Counted from the stretch's first letter, positions 17,546 through 26,392 are shown. The stretch is DNA of 49,046 bases from Acidipropionibacterium jensenii DSM 20535 (GCF_000425285.1 NZ_AUDD01000022.1:1-49046), one strand, 5' to 3'. Notes: generated from the sequence alone by a model not told the origin. Numbers and translations are program-made.

Positions 17546-17672
17546 GAGACCGTCCGAGGAGGGATGTCGGGGCACCCCCGCCAAGGGCCCGGAGGAGCCG
17601 CCCGTGAGAGGCTGTCCCGACGGGCGGCGTCCACCGGAGTGCTCGTCGATCCATCGCAGGGAGAAGGCAGGA

Positions 17673-18326
17673 ATGGACATCCAGGAACCGATCTCGGTGA
17701 CCGTGGCCAATGACTACCCGGTCATCGCCCACGGCCTGGCGCAGATGCTCAACGAGGACCCCCGCTTCGAGGTCCTCGAGTCGCTGGCCCGGGCGACGCC
17801 CTCCTCCCCGGTGGACATCGTGCTCTTCGACGCCTTCGCGCGACGCGAGGACGATGCCGAGCTGATGGCCCTTCTCCACAACACCGCGTGCAGCAGGATC
17901 GTCATCTACAGCGGCAACCTCGACCCGCAGCGGGTCCGTCAGGTGCTGGACGCCGGAGTCCGCGGATACCTCTCCAAGGCCCTGGAGAGACGCCAGCTCG
18001 GAGACGCCCTGGTGCAGATCTACCGCGGGGAGGACGTCGTCGTGCTGGACCCCTGGACCGCCGAGGTCCAGTCCCACCCGTGGCCGGGGCAGGAGACTGG
18101 GCTGTCGCCCCGGGAGGCGGAGATGATGGCGCTGATCTGTCAGGGCGCCACCAACGACGAGATCGCCCGGTCCTGCTATCTCACGATCAACTCGGTCAAG
18201 ACGTACATCCGCAACGCGTACCGCAAGATCGGCGTCGAGCGCCGCAGTCAGGCGATCCTCTGGGGTGCGGCGCACGGCATGGTGCCGTCCAGCAGCGCCG
18301 AGACGGTGGGCAGCGGCCAGGCCTGA
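17673..18326 (+). CDS. NarL/LuxR-family response regulator, orphan
   Basis: About 217 residues. The N-terminal receiver domain has VANDYPVIAHGL (Asn13/Asp14 in place of the usual acidic pair), Asp53 in VLFDAF as possible phosphoacceptor and a SKAL lysine near residue 107. The C-terminal LuxR HTH reads GLSPREAEMMALICQGATNDEIARSCYLTINSVKTYIRNAYRKIGV. The ATG at 17673 has a GGAGAAGG-type ribosome binding site; the frame extends upstream to 17604 without support. No histidine kinase is adjacent and the acid pocket is altered, so control may not be classic phosphorylation. The target is unknown. It converges on the ChaB-like gene. Confidence 0.9.
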   Translation: MDIQEPISVTVANDYPVIAHGLAQMLNEDPRFEVLESLARATPSSPVDIVLFDAFARREDDAELMALLHNTACSRIVIYSGNLDPQRVRQVLDAGVRGYLSKALERRQLGDALVQIYRGEDVVVLDPWTAEVQSHPWPGQETGLSPREAEMMALICQGATNDEIARSCYLTINSVKTYIRNAYRKIGVERRSQAILWGAAHGMVPSSSAETVGSGQA

Positions 18327-18330
18327 GGCG

Positions 18331-18362
18331 CCGGCCGGCACCCGGCCGGCACCCGGCCGGCC
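18331..18362. repeat. Three tandem 11-bp GC-rich repeats in a convergent intergenic gap
   Basis: Units CCGGCCGGCAC, CCGGCCGGCAC and CCGGCCGGCC follow the response-regulator stop. Each is self-complementary (CCGGCCGG), so the RNA folds strongly; this may end transcription from both sides. Three copies of CTGTGAG follow at about 18362, 18386 and 18409. Confidence 0.5.
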
Positions 18363-18422
18363 TGTGAGGCTCGGGCAGCGCTGCCTGTGAGACCGGGCGG
18401 AGTCTTCTGTGAGGCGCCGGGG

Positions 18423-18632
18423 CTATCTCCCGGCGCCCTGCTCGGTGACGGCCGTCCCACTCCGGACGGCGTCCTGCCCGCTTGTCGTGGTGTCGGTGTC
18501 GGGGTGCTGGCCCTCGGGCGAACCGGGACACCCCACTCCCCGGTTGTAGGCCGCGCGGTAGATCTCCTGGGCGTGGAGCGGCAGGGTCTGGCGCAGGAAG
18601 TCCGGAAGATCATCAATGCTCGTGTACGCCAT
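18423..18632 (-). CDS. Short ChaB-like protein
   Basis: A 69-residue protein. The first 33 residues, MAYTSIDDLPDFLRQTLP followed by LHAQEIYRAAYNRG, match the N-terminal half of the ChaB fold (DDLP..vR..LP.HAQeIY..A.N). The expected second half (ETA..VAW.AVK..Y) is absent; instead a Gly/Thr/Asp-rich tail follows. Neither alternative frame restores it convincingly, so this is a truncated or diverged ChaB protein. ChaB-type proteins are linked to cation transport regulation and phage or stress contexts. AAGGGA lies about five bases before the ATG. The neighbour upstream is a GlsB/YeaQ stress-membrane protein, which fits a stress-response pair (inference). Confidence 0.65.
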   Translation of the reverse strand: MAYTSIDDLPDFLRQTLPLHAQEIYRAAYNRGVGCPGSPEGQHPDTDTTTSGQDAVRSGTAVTEQGAGR

Positions 18633-18634
18633 CT

Positions 18635-18688
18635 CGGTCCCTTTGTCGGTTCGGTTTCTTTGCAGGTTCGGTCCCTTGGTCGGTTCGG
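18635..18688. repeat. Direct repeat pair at the ChaB-like gene start
   Basis: Two near-identical 20-bp copies, CGGTCCCTTTGTCGGTTCGG (18635-18654) and the same with one G for T (18669-18688), spaced 34 bp. The first covers the ribosome binding site of the ChaB-like gene. They could be paired operators or a small duplication. Confidence 0.45.
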
Positions 18689-18765
18689 ACTCGCTGCGCA
18701 GCGTTGCGGCGGCGCCCCGAGGGGTGACGCGGCAGACCCCGGAGGGGCCCACCGCGCGATCGGTG

Positions 18766-19044
18766 TCAGGCCTTCGACCTGCTCCTGATCCATCCCCAGA
18801 CGAACGAGAAGATGATGGCGCCGATCACGGCCGTGATGAATGACCCCCACGACCACGGGTTGGAGAATGTCGCACCGACTCCACCGCCTCCGAACAGGCC
18901 GCCGATGAGTCCGCCGACAATGGCTCCGATGAGGCCGAGCACCATGGTGCTGAACCAGCCGCCCTCCTGCTTTCCCGGAAGAATGAGTTTGGCCACGGCT
19001 CCGGCCAGAATTCCGATAATGATCCATGAGATGATGTTTCCCAC
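18766..19044 (-). CDS. GlsB/YeaQ/YmgE-family small stress membrane protein
   Basis: A 92-residue hydrophobic protein beginning MGNIISWIIIGILAGAVAKL, with ILPGKQEGGWFSTMVLGLIGAIVGGLIGG and a final TM helix FITAVIGAIIFSFVWGWIRSR: the full three-helix pattern of the transglycosylase-associated (YeaQ/YmgE) family. These proteins are often induced by envelope, acid or osmotic stress; the biochemical role is unknown. The start is a GTG at 19044 with AGGA seven bases upstream. It lies between transketolase and the ChaB-like gene on the same strand. Confidence 0.93.
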   Translation of the reverse strand: MGNIISWIIIGILAGAVAKLILPGKQEGGWFSTMVLGLIGAIVGGLIGGLFGGGGVGATFSNPWSWGSFITAVIGAIIFSFVWGWIRSRSKA

Positions 19045-19215
19045 GACTGATCCTTTCCTTTGTGTGTCAATTCCCCATGATGTCTGGGGACTTTTCCGGG
19101 ACCGGTGCCGCGACCCGCTCCTCCAGGAATGAGGAGGTGCTGGTCGCGATTCGCCGGCCCCACGTCTGTTCCGACCCGCTGCTTACTCGCTGCCGTTCCG
19201 CTGCCGACTCGCTGC

Positions 19216-21273
19216 CTACCGGACGTTGCCCTGGGCGTCGTGCTCGGCGTCACGCTCGTCGAAGAGCTCGCGTGCGGCCCGGGCTATCCGACCGGCCGAG
19301 AGACCGGCCGCCTCGAGCAGTTCGGCGGCCGTGCCGGAGCCCGGCAGGTCGCGGACCGCCAGGTGCCGCACAGACAGTGCGCCGACGTCCTCGACGTCCG
19401 TCAGCGCTGCGATGACCGCCTCTCCCAGGCCGCCCTCGGGGTGGTGGTCCTCGGCGATCACGAGCCGGCCCCCGGTGTGCCTGACGGCCTCGGCGAGAGT
19501 GTCGACGTCGATCGGCTTGACCGAGTAGCAGTCGATCACCCGCGCCCCGATGCCCTCGCGGGCGAGCAGGTCGGCGGCTCCGATGCACTCGTGGACCGTG
19601 ACCCCGGCACCCACGACGGTGACGTCGTCCATCCCGTTGGAGCGCAGAATCTTCGACCCGCCGATCGGGAACTCCTCCGCCGGACCGTAGATGACCGGGT
19701 AGGACCCCCGGGTGGTCCGCAGATAGCTGATGCCGCCGATGTCCGCCATCTGGGCGACCAGTGCGACCGTGCTGGGCGCGTCACTGGGGTAGAGGACCGT
19801 CGAGCCCAGCACCGAGCGCATCATCGCCAGGTCCTCCAGGGCCATCTGGGACGGGCCGTCCGCACCGATCTCCACGCCGGCGTGGGAGCCGACGATCCTG
19901 AGATCGGCGCCCGTGATCGCACCCATCCGGATGAAGTCGAAGGCGCGGCTGAGGAAGGCCGCGAAGGTCGAGGCGAAGGGCTTGAAGCCGCGCACGGCCA
20001 TTCCAGTGGCCGCCGCGATGAGCTGCTGCTCGGCGATGAACATCTCGAAGAACCGGTCGGGGAAGGCCTCGGCGAAAGCCCCCGCACCGGTGGAGTTGGA
20101 CACCTCGGCATCCAGTCCCACCACCAGCGGGTCGATCTCGCCAAGAGCCACAAGCGCCGCCCCGTAGGCCTTCCTGGTGGCCACCCGGTCGCTGTGCCGG
20201 TAGCGCGGCATCACGGCCCCGGACCGCTGAGACGAGGCGGTCGCGGTGGCCGCGTCCGGCTGCGAGGAGTGCTGTTCTGCACCCGCGCCCGTGTCAGGGG
20301 TAGCGGCAGGGTCCGTGTCAGAGCTGGTGTCGGAGCTCGTGTCAGAGCTGGTTGCGGGACTCTCGGCGGGACTTTCTGCGGGGCCCTCGACGGACTCTGC
20401 CTGCGGCGGGGCGATGCTGGTGACCGTCATCTCTCGGACGCCGCCCAGGGCCTCGATCGCCTCCTCGGCGAGGTCGCCCGGCAGCGGCTTGCCGTGCCAG
20501 TCGGGACTGTCCTCGACCTCGGCAACCCCCTTGCCCTTGACCGTCCGCGCCAGGATGACCGTGGGTCGGTCGTCCTGGCCCGAGTCCACATCGTGCAGTG
20601 CTGCATCGATGGCGGCGAGGTCGTGGCCGTCGACCGTCAGCACCCGGGCGCCGAAGGCCTCGGTGCGCCGTGCGTAGGCGTCGAGGTCCCAGCCCAGTGC
20701 GGTGGCACCCCGTTGACCGAGCCGGTTCACGTCGACGATCACGACGAGATTGCCGAGCTCGTAGTGCGAGGCCTTGTCCAGCGCCTCCCAGATCGACCCC
20801 TCGGCCATCTCGGAGTCTCCGCACAGCACCCACACCCGGTAGGGGAGCTTCTCCAGATACTTGCCGGCCAGGGCGATTCCCACCCCGTCCGGCAGCCCCT
20901 GCCCCAGCGAGCCGGTGGCGACGTCGACCCACGGAAGGACCGGTGTCGGGTGGCCCTGGAGTCGCTGCCCGAAGCGCCGGTATCCGGTGAGGAGCTCCTC
21001 CTCGCTGATCTGCCCGGTGGCCCGCAGCACGGAGTAGACGAGCGGGGAGGCGTGCCCCTTGGAGTAGATCAGGTGGTCATTGGTGGCGGTCGACGGGTGA
21101 TTCCAGTCGTAGCGCAGATGACGAAGGACCAGCACCGCCAGCAGATCGGCGGCCGACAGGGATGACGTCGGATGGCCTGAGCCCGAGCTCGTGCTGGCGC
21201 GGATGGAGTCCACGCGCAGCTGCGCCGCCAGATCTGCAGCCTCCGCAAGACTTCTGGTGTCGTCCTCGGCCAT
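19216..21273 (-). CDS. tkt: Transketolase with an extended repetitive interdomain linker
   Basis: About 685 residues in one chain; ThDP-dependent transfer of two-carbon units in the pentose phosphate pathway. Seen: SGSGHPTSSLSAADLL, SKGHASPLVYSVL, GSLGQGLPDGVGIALAGKYL, the ThDP/Mg motif GDSEMAEGSIWEALDKASH...LVVIVDVN (152-183), GHDLAAIDAAL and the pyrimidine domain (VSNSTGAGAFAEAFPDRFFEMFIAEQQLIAAATG). The ThDP and pyrimidine domains are joined by ~60 residues of low-complexity sequence (about 290-352) with SSDT triplets, encoded by short tandem repeats. Domain spacing matches a fusion of the split TktA/TktB form. ATG at 21273 has AAGGAG six bases before it; a TTGACT/TAGTGC promoter lies at 21448-21475. 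Confidence 0.95.
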   Translation of the reverse strand: MAEDDTRSLAEAADLAAQLRVDSIRASTSSGSGHPTSSLSAADLLAVLVLRHLRYDWNHPSTATNDHLIYSKGHASPLVYSVLRATGQISEEELLTGYRRFGQRLQGHPTPVLPWVDVATGSLGQGLPDGVGIALAGKYLEKLPYRVWVLCGDSEMAEGSIWEALDKASHYELGNLVVIVDVNRLGQRGATALGWDLDAYARRTEAFGARVLTVDGHDLAAIDAALHDVDSGQDDRPTVILARTVKGKGVAEVEDSPDWHGKPLPGDLAEEAIEALGGVREMTVTSIAPPQAESVEGPAESPAESPATSSDTSSDTSSDTDPAATPDTGAGAEQHSSQPDAATATASSQRSGAVMPRYRHSDRVATRKAYGAALVALGEIDPLVVGLDAEVSNSTGAGAFAEAFPDRFFEMFIAEQQLIAAATGMAVRGFKPFASTFAAFLSRAFDFIRMGAITGADLRIVGSHAGVEIGADGPSQMALEDLAMMRSVLGSTVLYPSDAPSTVALVAQMADIGGISYLRTTRGSYPVIYGPAEEFPIGGSKILRSNGMDDVTVVGAGVTVHECIGAADLLAREGIGARVIDCYSVKPIDVDTLAEAVRHTGGRLVIAEDHHPEGGLGEAVIAALTDVEDVGALSVRHLAVRDLPGSGTAAELLEAAGLSAGRIARAARELFDERDAEHDAQGNVR

Positions 21274-21585
21274 GTCGCACTCCTTCCCTGCTCGGGCTCC
21301 AGCGGTCTCGCCGGCCGCCCGGTCCTGGGGCGGGCTGCCCGACACTGCGGGTGCCGTGCGGGCCCAGCGGCCCCAGTACCTGACCAGACTTCCCTTCGGC
21401 CGAGCCGGCGGGTACACCCCCGAGGGTGTGATGGTCCGGCTGTTGGCGCACTACGGGGTGGTGGGCACGAGTCAACACGGGAGAACGCCCGAGCAGGGGC
21501 CCGACACAGGGGGTATCGGCGCGGGCCCAGCAGGGGTCCGTGCGCCCGAGCCCGGCGGGATCCACCCCCGCTCAGGGACGCTGGC
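21274..21585 (-). other. Intergenic gap with tkt promoter
   Basis: A 312-bp gap between thiE and tkt on the same strand. A plausible promoter, TTGACT (21475-21470), 16-bp spacer and TAGTGC (21453-21448), would give a leader of about 170 nt to tkt. No gene, clear riboswitch or T-tract terminator for thiE was recognised. Confidence 0.45.
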
Positions 21586-22248
21586 TCAGGGGTGCGGGAA
21601 GGCCCTGAGAATCTGGTGGACGACGTCCTCGGGTTGGTCGGCGGTCATGATGGCGCGCACCACCGCGACCCCGGCCACCCCGGTGGCGGCCAGGGCGGGT
21701 GCGTCGTGGGGGCCGACGTCGCCGATCGCCACCATCGGCAGCCGGGTCTCGGCGACCAGCGGCCGGTATCCCTCCACCCCCAGCGGGGTGCGGCCGGAGT
21801 TCTTGGTGGGGGTGGGCCGGAAGGGTCCGCAGCCGAGGTAGTCGATGTACTCCGACAGCGCGTCGGCGCGCCGGACCAGGTCTGCGGTGCCGGTGGTCAG
21901 CCCGATGATCGCGTCGGGTCCGAGCATGGCGCGGGCCGCCTCCACGGGCAGGTCGTCCCAGCCGAGGTGGACGCCGTGCACCGGCGCGCCGGCATGCATC
22001 GCGGCGAAGGCGACGTCGGCGCGGTCGTCGACCACGACCCGGGTGGCGGGGGCCGCCCGGTGCACCGCCTCGGCCACCGCGGTCAGCAGCGCCAGCAGCT
22101 CAGCGGTGGGCAGCTGCTTGGCGCGCACCTGCACCATTCCGGCGCCGGCGGCGGCGGCACGGGCGGCCGTCTCGACGGTGTGCCGGTCGGTGCCCGAGGT
22201 CACCAGGTAGCAGCGGATGTCCAGCGGTTCGGTGTGCGTCATCGGCAT
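21586..22248 (-). CDS. thiE: Thiamine-phosphate synthase
   Basis: A 220-residue TIM-barrel enzyme joining HMP pyrophosphate and thiazole phosphate to make thiamine phosphate. Seen: YLVTSG start, AGAGMVQVRAKQLPTAEL, VVVDDRADVAFAAMHAGAPVHGVHLGWDDLP (substrate and Mg residues), IIGLTTG, DYLGCGPFRPTPTK and MVAIGDVGPHDAPALAATGVAGVAVVRAI. Final gene of the thi operon; it starts four bases after the thiM stop, consistent with coupled translation. Feedback is expected from the TPP riboswitch at the operon head. Confidence 0.95.
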   Translation of the reverse strand: MPMTHTEPLDIRCYLVTSGTDRHTVETAARAAAAGAGMVQVRAKQLPTAELLALLTAVAEAVHRAAPATRVVVDDRADVAFAAMHAGAPVHGVHLGWDDLPVEAARAMLGPDAIIGLTTGTADLVRRADALSEYIDYLGCGPFRPTPTKNSGRTPLGVEGYRPLVAETRLPMVAIGDVGPHDAPALAATGVAGVAVVRAIMTADQPEDVVHQILRAFPHP

Positions 22249-22252
22249 CTCC

Positions 22253-23212
22253 TCAGATCTCCAGGCCCCGGTCGGCGTCCAGCCTCTCGGCCGCCTCGCC
22301 GACCTCGTCGAGGGCGTCCAGCAGGGCCATTCGGAAGCTGCCGGGGCGGGCGGCCCGCCAGCCGGCGAGCTCCCCGGCGAGGTTCATCCACACGGTGGCG
22401 GCCAGGGCGGCGGTGGCGGCGCGGGTGGGATCGGGCACCGAGGCGGACGGGACGGTCGTCGGCGCGGACTCGGCAGCGAGATCCGTCCCGGGCCCCGAAC
22501 TGGCCGCGATCGCCGGGGACCCCGGAGTCGAGTCCGATGTCGAGGCCGGCGTCGAGGCCACCAGGCAGGCGGCGACCAGACCGCCGAGCAGGCATCCGGT
22601 CCCGGTGACCCGCGCCATCATCGGGTCCCCGCGGGCGACCCGTCGGGGCTCTCCGGCGCCAACCACCAGGTCGACCCGCCCGGAGACCGCCACCGCACCG
22701 CCGGTCTGCCCGGCGACCGTCTCGGCGGCTCCCCGCGCGTCCTCCACCGGGTCCTCGGAGTCGGCCCCGCGGCCTCCCCCTCCCCCGGTCAGCGCCAGGA
22801 TCTCGGAGGCATTGCCCCGCACCACCGCCGGCCGGCCGGCCAGCAGGTCGCGGGCCATCCGGGTGCGGATCGGGGCGGCCCCGATGGCCGTGGGGTCGAG
22901 CACCCAGAGATGTCCGGCCCGGCGGGCGGCCTCGACGGTGGCGGGGATCCCGTCCATCGCGTCGGTGCTGAGGGTGCCGAAATTGACCAGCAGGATGTCG
23001 GCGATCCCGGTGACGGCGGGCGCCTCCTGGAGGGTCTCGGTCATCACCGGCCGGGCGCCGGCGGCCAGCAGTCCGTTGGCGACCAGGTCCATCGAGACGG
23101 CCGCCGATATGCAGTGCACCAACGGGGGACGCCGCCTGGTCCGGGCGATGACGTCGGCCACCTCGGCGAGGTCCCGGTCCTCGGCCAGGTCCGGGTGCAG
23201 TCCCCAGCTCAT
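22253..23212 (-). CDS. thiM: Hydroxyethylthiazole kinase
   Basis: About 319 residues. It phosphorylates the salvaged thiazole alcohol for thiE. Seen: PPLVHCISAAVSMDLVANGLLAAGARPVMTE, ADILLVNFGTLSTDAMDGI, LDPTAIGAAPIRT, VRGNASEILAL, AVSGRVDLVV and VTGTGCLLGGLVAACL, the ribokinase-like ATP and catalytic Cys region. Two low-complexity insertions occur: a poly-Gly stretch after EILAL and a Ser/Thr/Pro/Ala run (TPASTSDSTPGS) before the last helices. The ATG overlaps the MFS stop as ATGA, so translation is coupled. Read as one frame the open stretch extends far upstream, but that is a shadow of the MFS gene. Confidence 0.93.
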   Translation of the reverse strand: MSWGLHPDLAEDRDLAEVADVIARTRRRPPLVHCISAAVSMDLVANGLLAAGARPVMTETLQEAPAVTGIADILLVNFGTLSTDAMDGIPATVEAARRAGHLWVLDPTAIGAAPIRTRMARDLLAGRPAVVRGNASEILALTGGGGGRGADSEDPVEDARGAAETVAGQTGGAVAVSGRVDLVVGAGEPRRVARGDPMMARVTGTGCLLGGLVAACLVASTPASTSDSTPGSPAIAASSGPGTDLAAESAPTTVPSASVPDPTRAATAALAATVWMNLAGELAGWRAARPGSFRMALLDALDEVGEAAERLDADRGLEI

Positions 23213-24768
23213 CGCGAACCCGCCGACGTCGGTACCCGGAGGGCCCGGCGGCGGGTCGAGGCGTGGGCCACCTCGTCGATCCCGGCGTCGATGTCGGAGG
23301 GTCCCAGTCGCGGCCCGCACAGCGCGCCGATCACCACGAGGATCCCGCCCAGGGCGACCAGACCCATGATCGCCTGGTGCGACCCGACAGCCCTCTCCAG
23401 GGTGGGCAGGTAGAACGGGTAGAGGGCCGGCACGATGAGCGAGAGGCTGTATCCCATCCCGTAGCCGGTGGAGCGCACCTCGCTGGGGAACCGCTCCGAC
23501 AGGTAGGCCGAGACGGGCCCGTAGGCCGACACGGTGATGACCTGCAGGACGGCGGCCAGGATCGCGGCGCGGCCGAGGGTGTGGGAGTTGACGGTCGCCC
23601 ACCACAGTCCCGGGCCGGCCAGCGCGGCGACGGCTCCCCAGACGACCAGCAGGTTGCGTCGTCCGGTGAGGGTCGAGAGGTGACCGGCGACGGCCATCAG
23701 GATGGCCTGGGCCACCGATGCCACACCCATCGCCACCGAGACGCCGGTGGCCGGGAGTCCGGCGTCGGTGGACAGTCTGGCGGTGAGCATGATGACGACG
23801 GCGTTGGTGAGCAGCCACAGGCCGCTCATCAGGGTGAAGACCTGCCAGAAGGCCGGTGCCCAGCGTCCGACCAGGACCTCGCGCACTCCGGCAACGGGAC
23901 GATCGGCGGCGGGTCCGGTCTGCGGCGTCCGGGAGTCGGCCGGGTGGGTGGAGCTCGCCTGGGCAGTGCCCGAATGGGCAGTGTGCGCCGGGGACGCCGC
24001 CTGGCGGTGGAGGACCGGGGCGTCGACCACCCGGTAGCGGTAGTAGATGAGCATCCCGAGGGAGCACAGCGCGCCGACGACGAACATCAGCCGCCATCCC
24101 CAGGCGGCGTAGCGCTGGGGTCCGAGTCCCACCAGCAGGCCGGCGGTGGCGAAGGCGATGGACCCCTGCGCCCAGGGCGCCATCGACAGGATGAGCCCGC
24201 TCATCAGGCCGCGGCGCTTCGGCCGCGACCACTCCATGGCCAGCGGAATCGCCGCCGAGTACTCGCCGGCGACGAAGATCCCGCCGAGGAAGCGCAGCAC
24301 CAGGATCACCGCGATGGTGCCGGCCCCGAGAATCTCGTGGGTGGGCACCGCGGCGATCAGCAGGGCGCAGCAGGCGGTTCCGGTGATCGCGATCCGGGTG
24401 GTGCGGGTGCGACCGAGCCGGTCCGAGACGCGCCCGAGGATCATCCCTCCCAGCGGACGGCCGAGCATCATCGCGATGACGATGACGGCGCCGGTCGAGG
24501 CGGCCACCCCGGGTCCGGCGATCACCGCCAGCGCGGGGGCCAGGGCGGTGAGCGGAAGGAAGACGTGGACGTTGTCGATCCAGTTGCCGACCACACCGGC
24601 GCGCAGCGCGGCACGGCCGGCGGCAGGCATCCGCTCGGCCTGCTCGACGTCGAGAACCCGGCTGGACGCTGTGGCACCGGTGGACGTCGTCGTGGACGAT
24701 GCGGCGGTCGACGTCCTGGTGCTGGATGCGGCGCGGCTGGACGTTCTGGTGCTACCTGCCGGGGTCAT
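23209..24768 (-). CDS. MHS-type MFS transporter in the thiamine operon
   Basis: A 519-residue transporter with twelve predicted TM segments and the MFS loop motif GRVSDRLGRTRTTR. It lies between thiD-tenA and thiM with four-base ATGA overlaps on both sides and sits under a TPP riboswitch, so it probably imports a thiamine precursor such as HMP or thiazole (inference from context; the family alone does not show it). The first ~40 residues are a Ser/Thr/Ala/Arg repeat tract (SSTRTSTAASSTTTSTG) unlike other MFS proteins; a Met at about residue 47 could be an alternative start, but only the long form preserves the coupling. A second Ser/Thr/Ala-rich loop (~255-300) separates the two six-helix halves. 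Confidence 0.88.
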   Translation of the reverse strand: MTPAGSTRTSSRAASSTRTSTAASSTTTSTGATASSRVLDVEQAERMPAAGRAALRAGVVGNWIDNVHVFLPLTALAPALAVIAGPGVAASTGAVIVIAMMLGRPLGGMILGRVSDRLGRTRTTRIAITGTACCALLIAAVPTHEILGAGTIAVILVLRFLGGIFVAGEYSAAIPLAMEWSRPKRRGLMSGLILSMAPWAQGSIAFATAGLLVGLGPQRYAAWGWRLMFVVGALCSLGMLIYYRYRVVDAPVLHRQAASPAHTAHSGTAQASSTHPADSRTPQTGPAADRPVAGVREVLVGRWAPAFWQVFTLMSGLWLLTNAVVIMLTARLSTDAGLPATGVSVAMGVASVAQAILMAVAGHLSTLTGRRNLLVVWGAVAALAGPGLWWATVNSHTLGRAAILAAVLQVITVSAYGPVSAYLSERFPSEVRSTGYGMGYSLSLIVPALYPFYLPTLERAVGSHQAIMGLVALGGILVVIGALCGPRLGPSDIDAGIDEVAHASTRRRALRVPTSAGSR

Positions 24769-26387
24769 CGCAGACCGTCCATCCGCAGTGCCTGCTCGAA
24801 GAACTCGAGCTCATGGCGGCACGAGATGAGGAAGGCACGAGCGGCCGCCGACCTCTGGGCGGGCGCGGCCACCTCCATCGCCTTCTCGACGTGACCCAGC
24901 GCGGTGGCGGTGGCCGTGATGAAGGCGTCGTCGCGATAGGTCGCCAGCCATCCGGCGTAGCGGTGGTCGTCGGGGACCTGCGGGAGGGAGGCGCCGACCT
25001 GGGCGTAGAGCCAGTAGCAGGGCAGCACCGCGGCGGCGCCGACCGGATGGTCGTCCCCGAGTGCCCTGGCCATCAGGAAGTCGACATAAGCCCTTGTCAC
25101 CGGGCTGGGAGCGGGCGGCCGGGAGTCGGCACCGAGCCAGTTGCGGTGCAGTTCGGCCTCGACGACCTGGCTGGCGGTGGCTCCGGCGGCCCAGTCCGCG
25201 GCCTCGGCGGGATCGGTGGAGGAGGCGGCGACCGCCGCCAGAGCACGGGGGTACTCGGCCAGGTAGCAGGCGTCCTGGCCGAGGTAGAAGGAGAAGATGC
25301 CGGGCGACAGGGTGCCGTCGACCAGGGCGGTGACCAAGTCGCAGTCGGCGATCCGGCGGGCCAGGTCCGACCCGGCGCGCCACAGGGCCGCGGTCCATGG
25401 GCCGGCGGCGGGTACTGCTGAGGCTGGGACCTCGGGTGCGGTCGGCGTCGCGGCTGCGGGAGCGTCGGTCGTCGGGTCGAGCTGGTCGGGGGTCACCAGG
25501 GTGGCGGGGACGTCGTCCGCCGTCAGCCAGGCGACGGGCTGCCCGGCGGCCGCGAGCCGGCGCATTCGGTGGCTGTGGTCGACCGGACCGTGGCCGTGGC
25601 CCACGACGAGTTCGCTGCCGTGGAGGATCGCCTCGTGGAGCCATTCAGTGGTCCAGACGAGGGCTGTGGCGGGGTCGTCTCCGGCGGCGAGCCGGGTGGC
25701 CAGGGCCGAGGACAGCGAGCATCCGGTGCCGTGGGTGCTGGTGGTGTCGACCCGGATGCAGGGCACCTCTGCGAGGGGGCCTTCGGGGCCGACCCACAGG
25801 TTGGTGGCCAGCCGGGAGTCCAGGTGTCCGGTCTTGACGATCACCGCGACACCGGTGTCGGCGGCCCACGCCCGGGCCTGGGCGACCGCGGCGTCCTGGT
25901 CGGGAGCGGGGTCGTCGTCGACCAGCACGGCGAGCTCTGGGATGTTGGGGGTGATGACGGTGGCCCGCCGGCAGAACCGGCTCATCGCGGCCTCGGCGTC
26001 GGGCTCCAGGAGGCGGTCGCCGCTGGTGGCGACCATCACCGGGTCGACGACGAGGACCGGCGGCTGATGGACGTCGAGCCACTGCTCCACCGTCTCGATG
26101 ATGGCGGCGGTGCCGAGCATCCCGGTCTTGACGCCGTCGACCACGACGTCGTCCCCCACGGCCTTGAGCTGTGCGGCGAGGAAGTCGGTGGGCGGGGTGT
26201 GGATGGCGCGCACACCGGTGGTGTTCTGGGCGACCAGGCAGGTGACCACGGTCATGCCGTAGCCGCCGGCCGCCGTGATCGACTTCATGTCGGCAGCTGT
26301 GCCGGCTCCCCCGGAGGGATCGGTTCCGGCGATGGAGAGCACCCGTGGCAGGGCGCCGGGAACCGATGGGTGGATGGTGGAGGTCAC
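24765..26387 (-). CDS. thiD: ThiD-TenA bifunctional fusion (HMP-P kinase / thiaminase II)
   Basis: A 540-residue two-domain protein. The N-terminal ThiD domain (1-265) has VLSIAGTDPSGGAGTAADMKSITAAGGYGMTVVTCLVAQNT, VDPVMVATSGDRLL and the anion-hole motif TTSTHGTGCSLSSALA; it phosphorylates HMP and HMP-P. An Ala/Pro/Thr linker (~300-325) leads to a C-terminal TenA domain (~330-540) with LGQDACYLAEYPRALA, VLPCYWLYAQVG (catalytic Cys in PCYW) and ISCRHELEFFEQAL, which recovers HMP from degraded thiamine by hydrolysis. Both act in pyrimidine salvage, so the fusion is logical. The start is a GTG at 26387, immediately after the riboswitch. First gene of a four-gene operon. Confidence 0.95.
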   Translation of the reverse strand: MTSTIHPSVPGALPRVLSIAGTDPSGGAGTAADMKSITAAGGYGMTVVTCLVAQNTTGVRAIHTPPTDFLAAQLKAVGDDVVVDGVKTGMLGTAAIIETVEQWLDVHQPPVLVVDPVMVATSGDRLLEPDAEAAMSRFCRRATVITPNIPELAVLVDDDPAPDQDAAVAQARAWAADTGVAVIVKTGHLDSRLATNLWVGPEGPLAEVPCIRVDTTSTHGTGCSLSSALATRLAAGDDPATALVWTTEWLHEAILHGSELVVGHGHGPVDHSHRMRRLAAAGQPVAWLTADDVPATLVTPDQLDPTTDAPAAATPTAPEVPASAVPAAGPWTAALWRAGSDLARRIADCDLVTALVDGTLSPGIFSFYLGQDACYLAEYPRALAAVAASSTDPAEAADWAAGATASQVVEAELHRNWLGADSRPPAPSPVTRAYVDFLMARALGDDHPVGAAAVLPCYWLYAQVGASLPQVPDDHRYAGWLATYRDDAFITATATALGHVEKAMEVAAPAQRSAAARAFLISCRHELEFFEQALRMDGLR

Positions 26388-26392
26388 TGGGA

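Noticed and set aside
18766-21273. Split transketolase (two genes)
   Set aside because: The repeat-rich linker keeps the frame without stop or start; the protein is one chain.
23213-24232. N-terminal extension of thiM
   Set aside because: It is antisense-frame noise within the MFS gene; the conserved ThiM start and ATGA overlap are at 23212.
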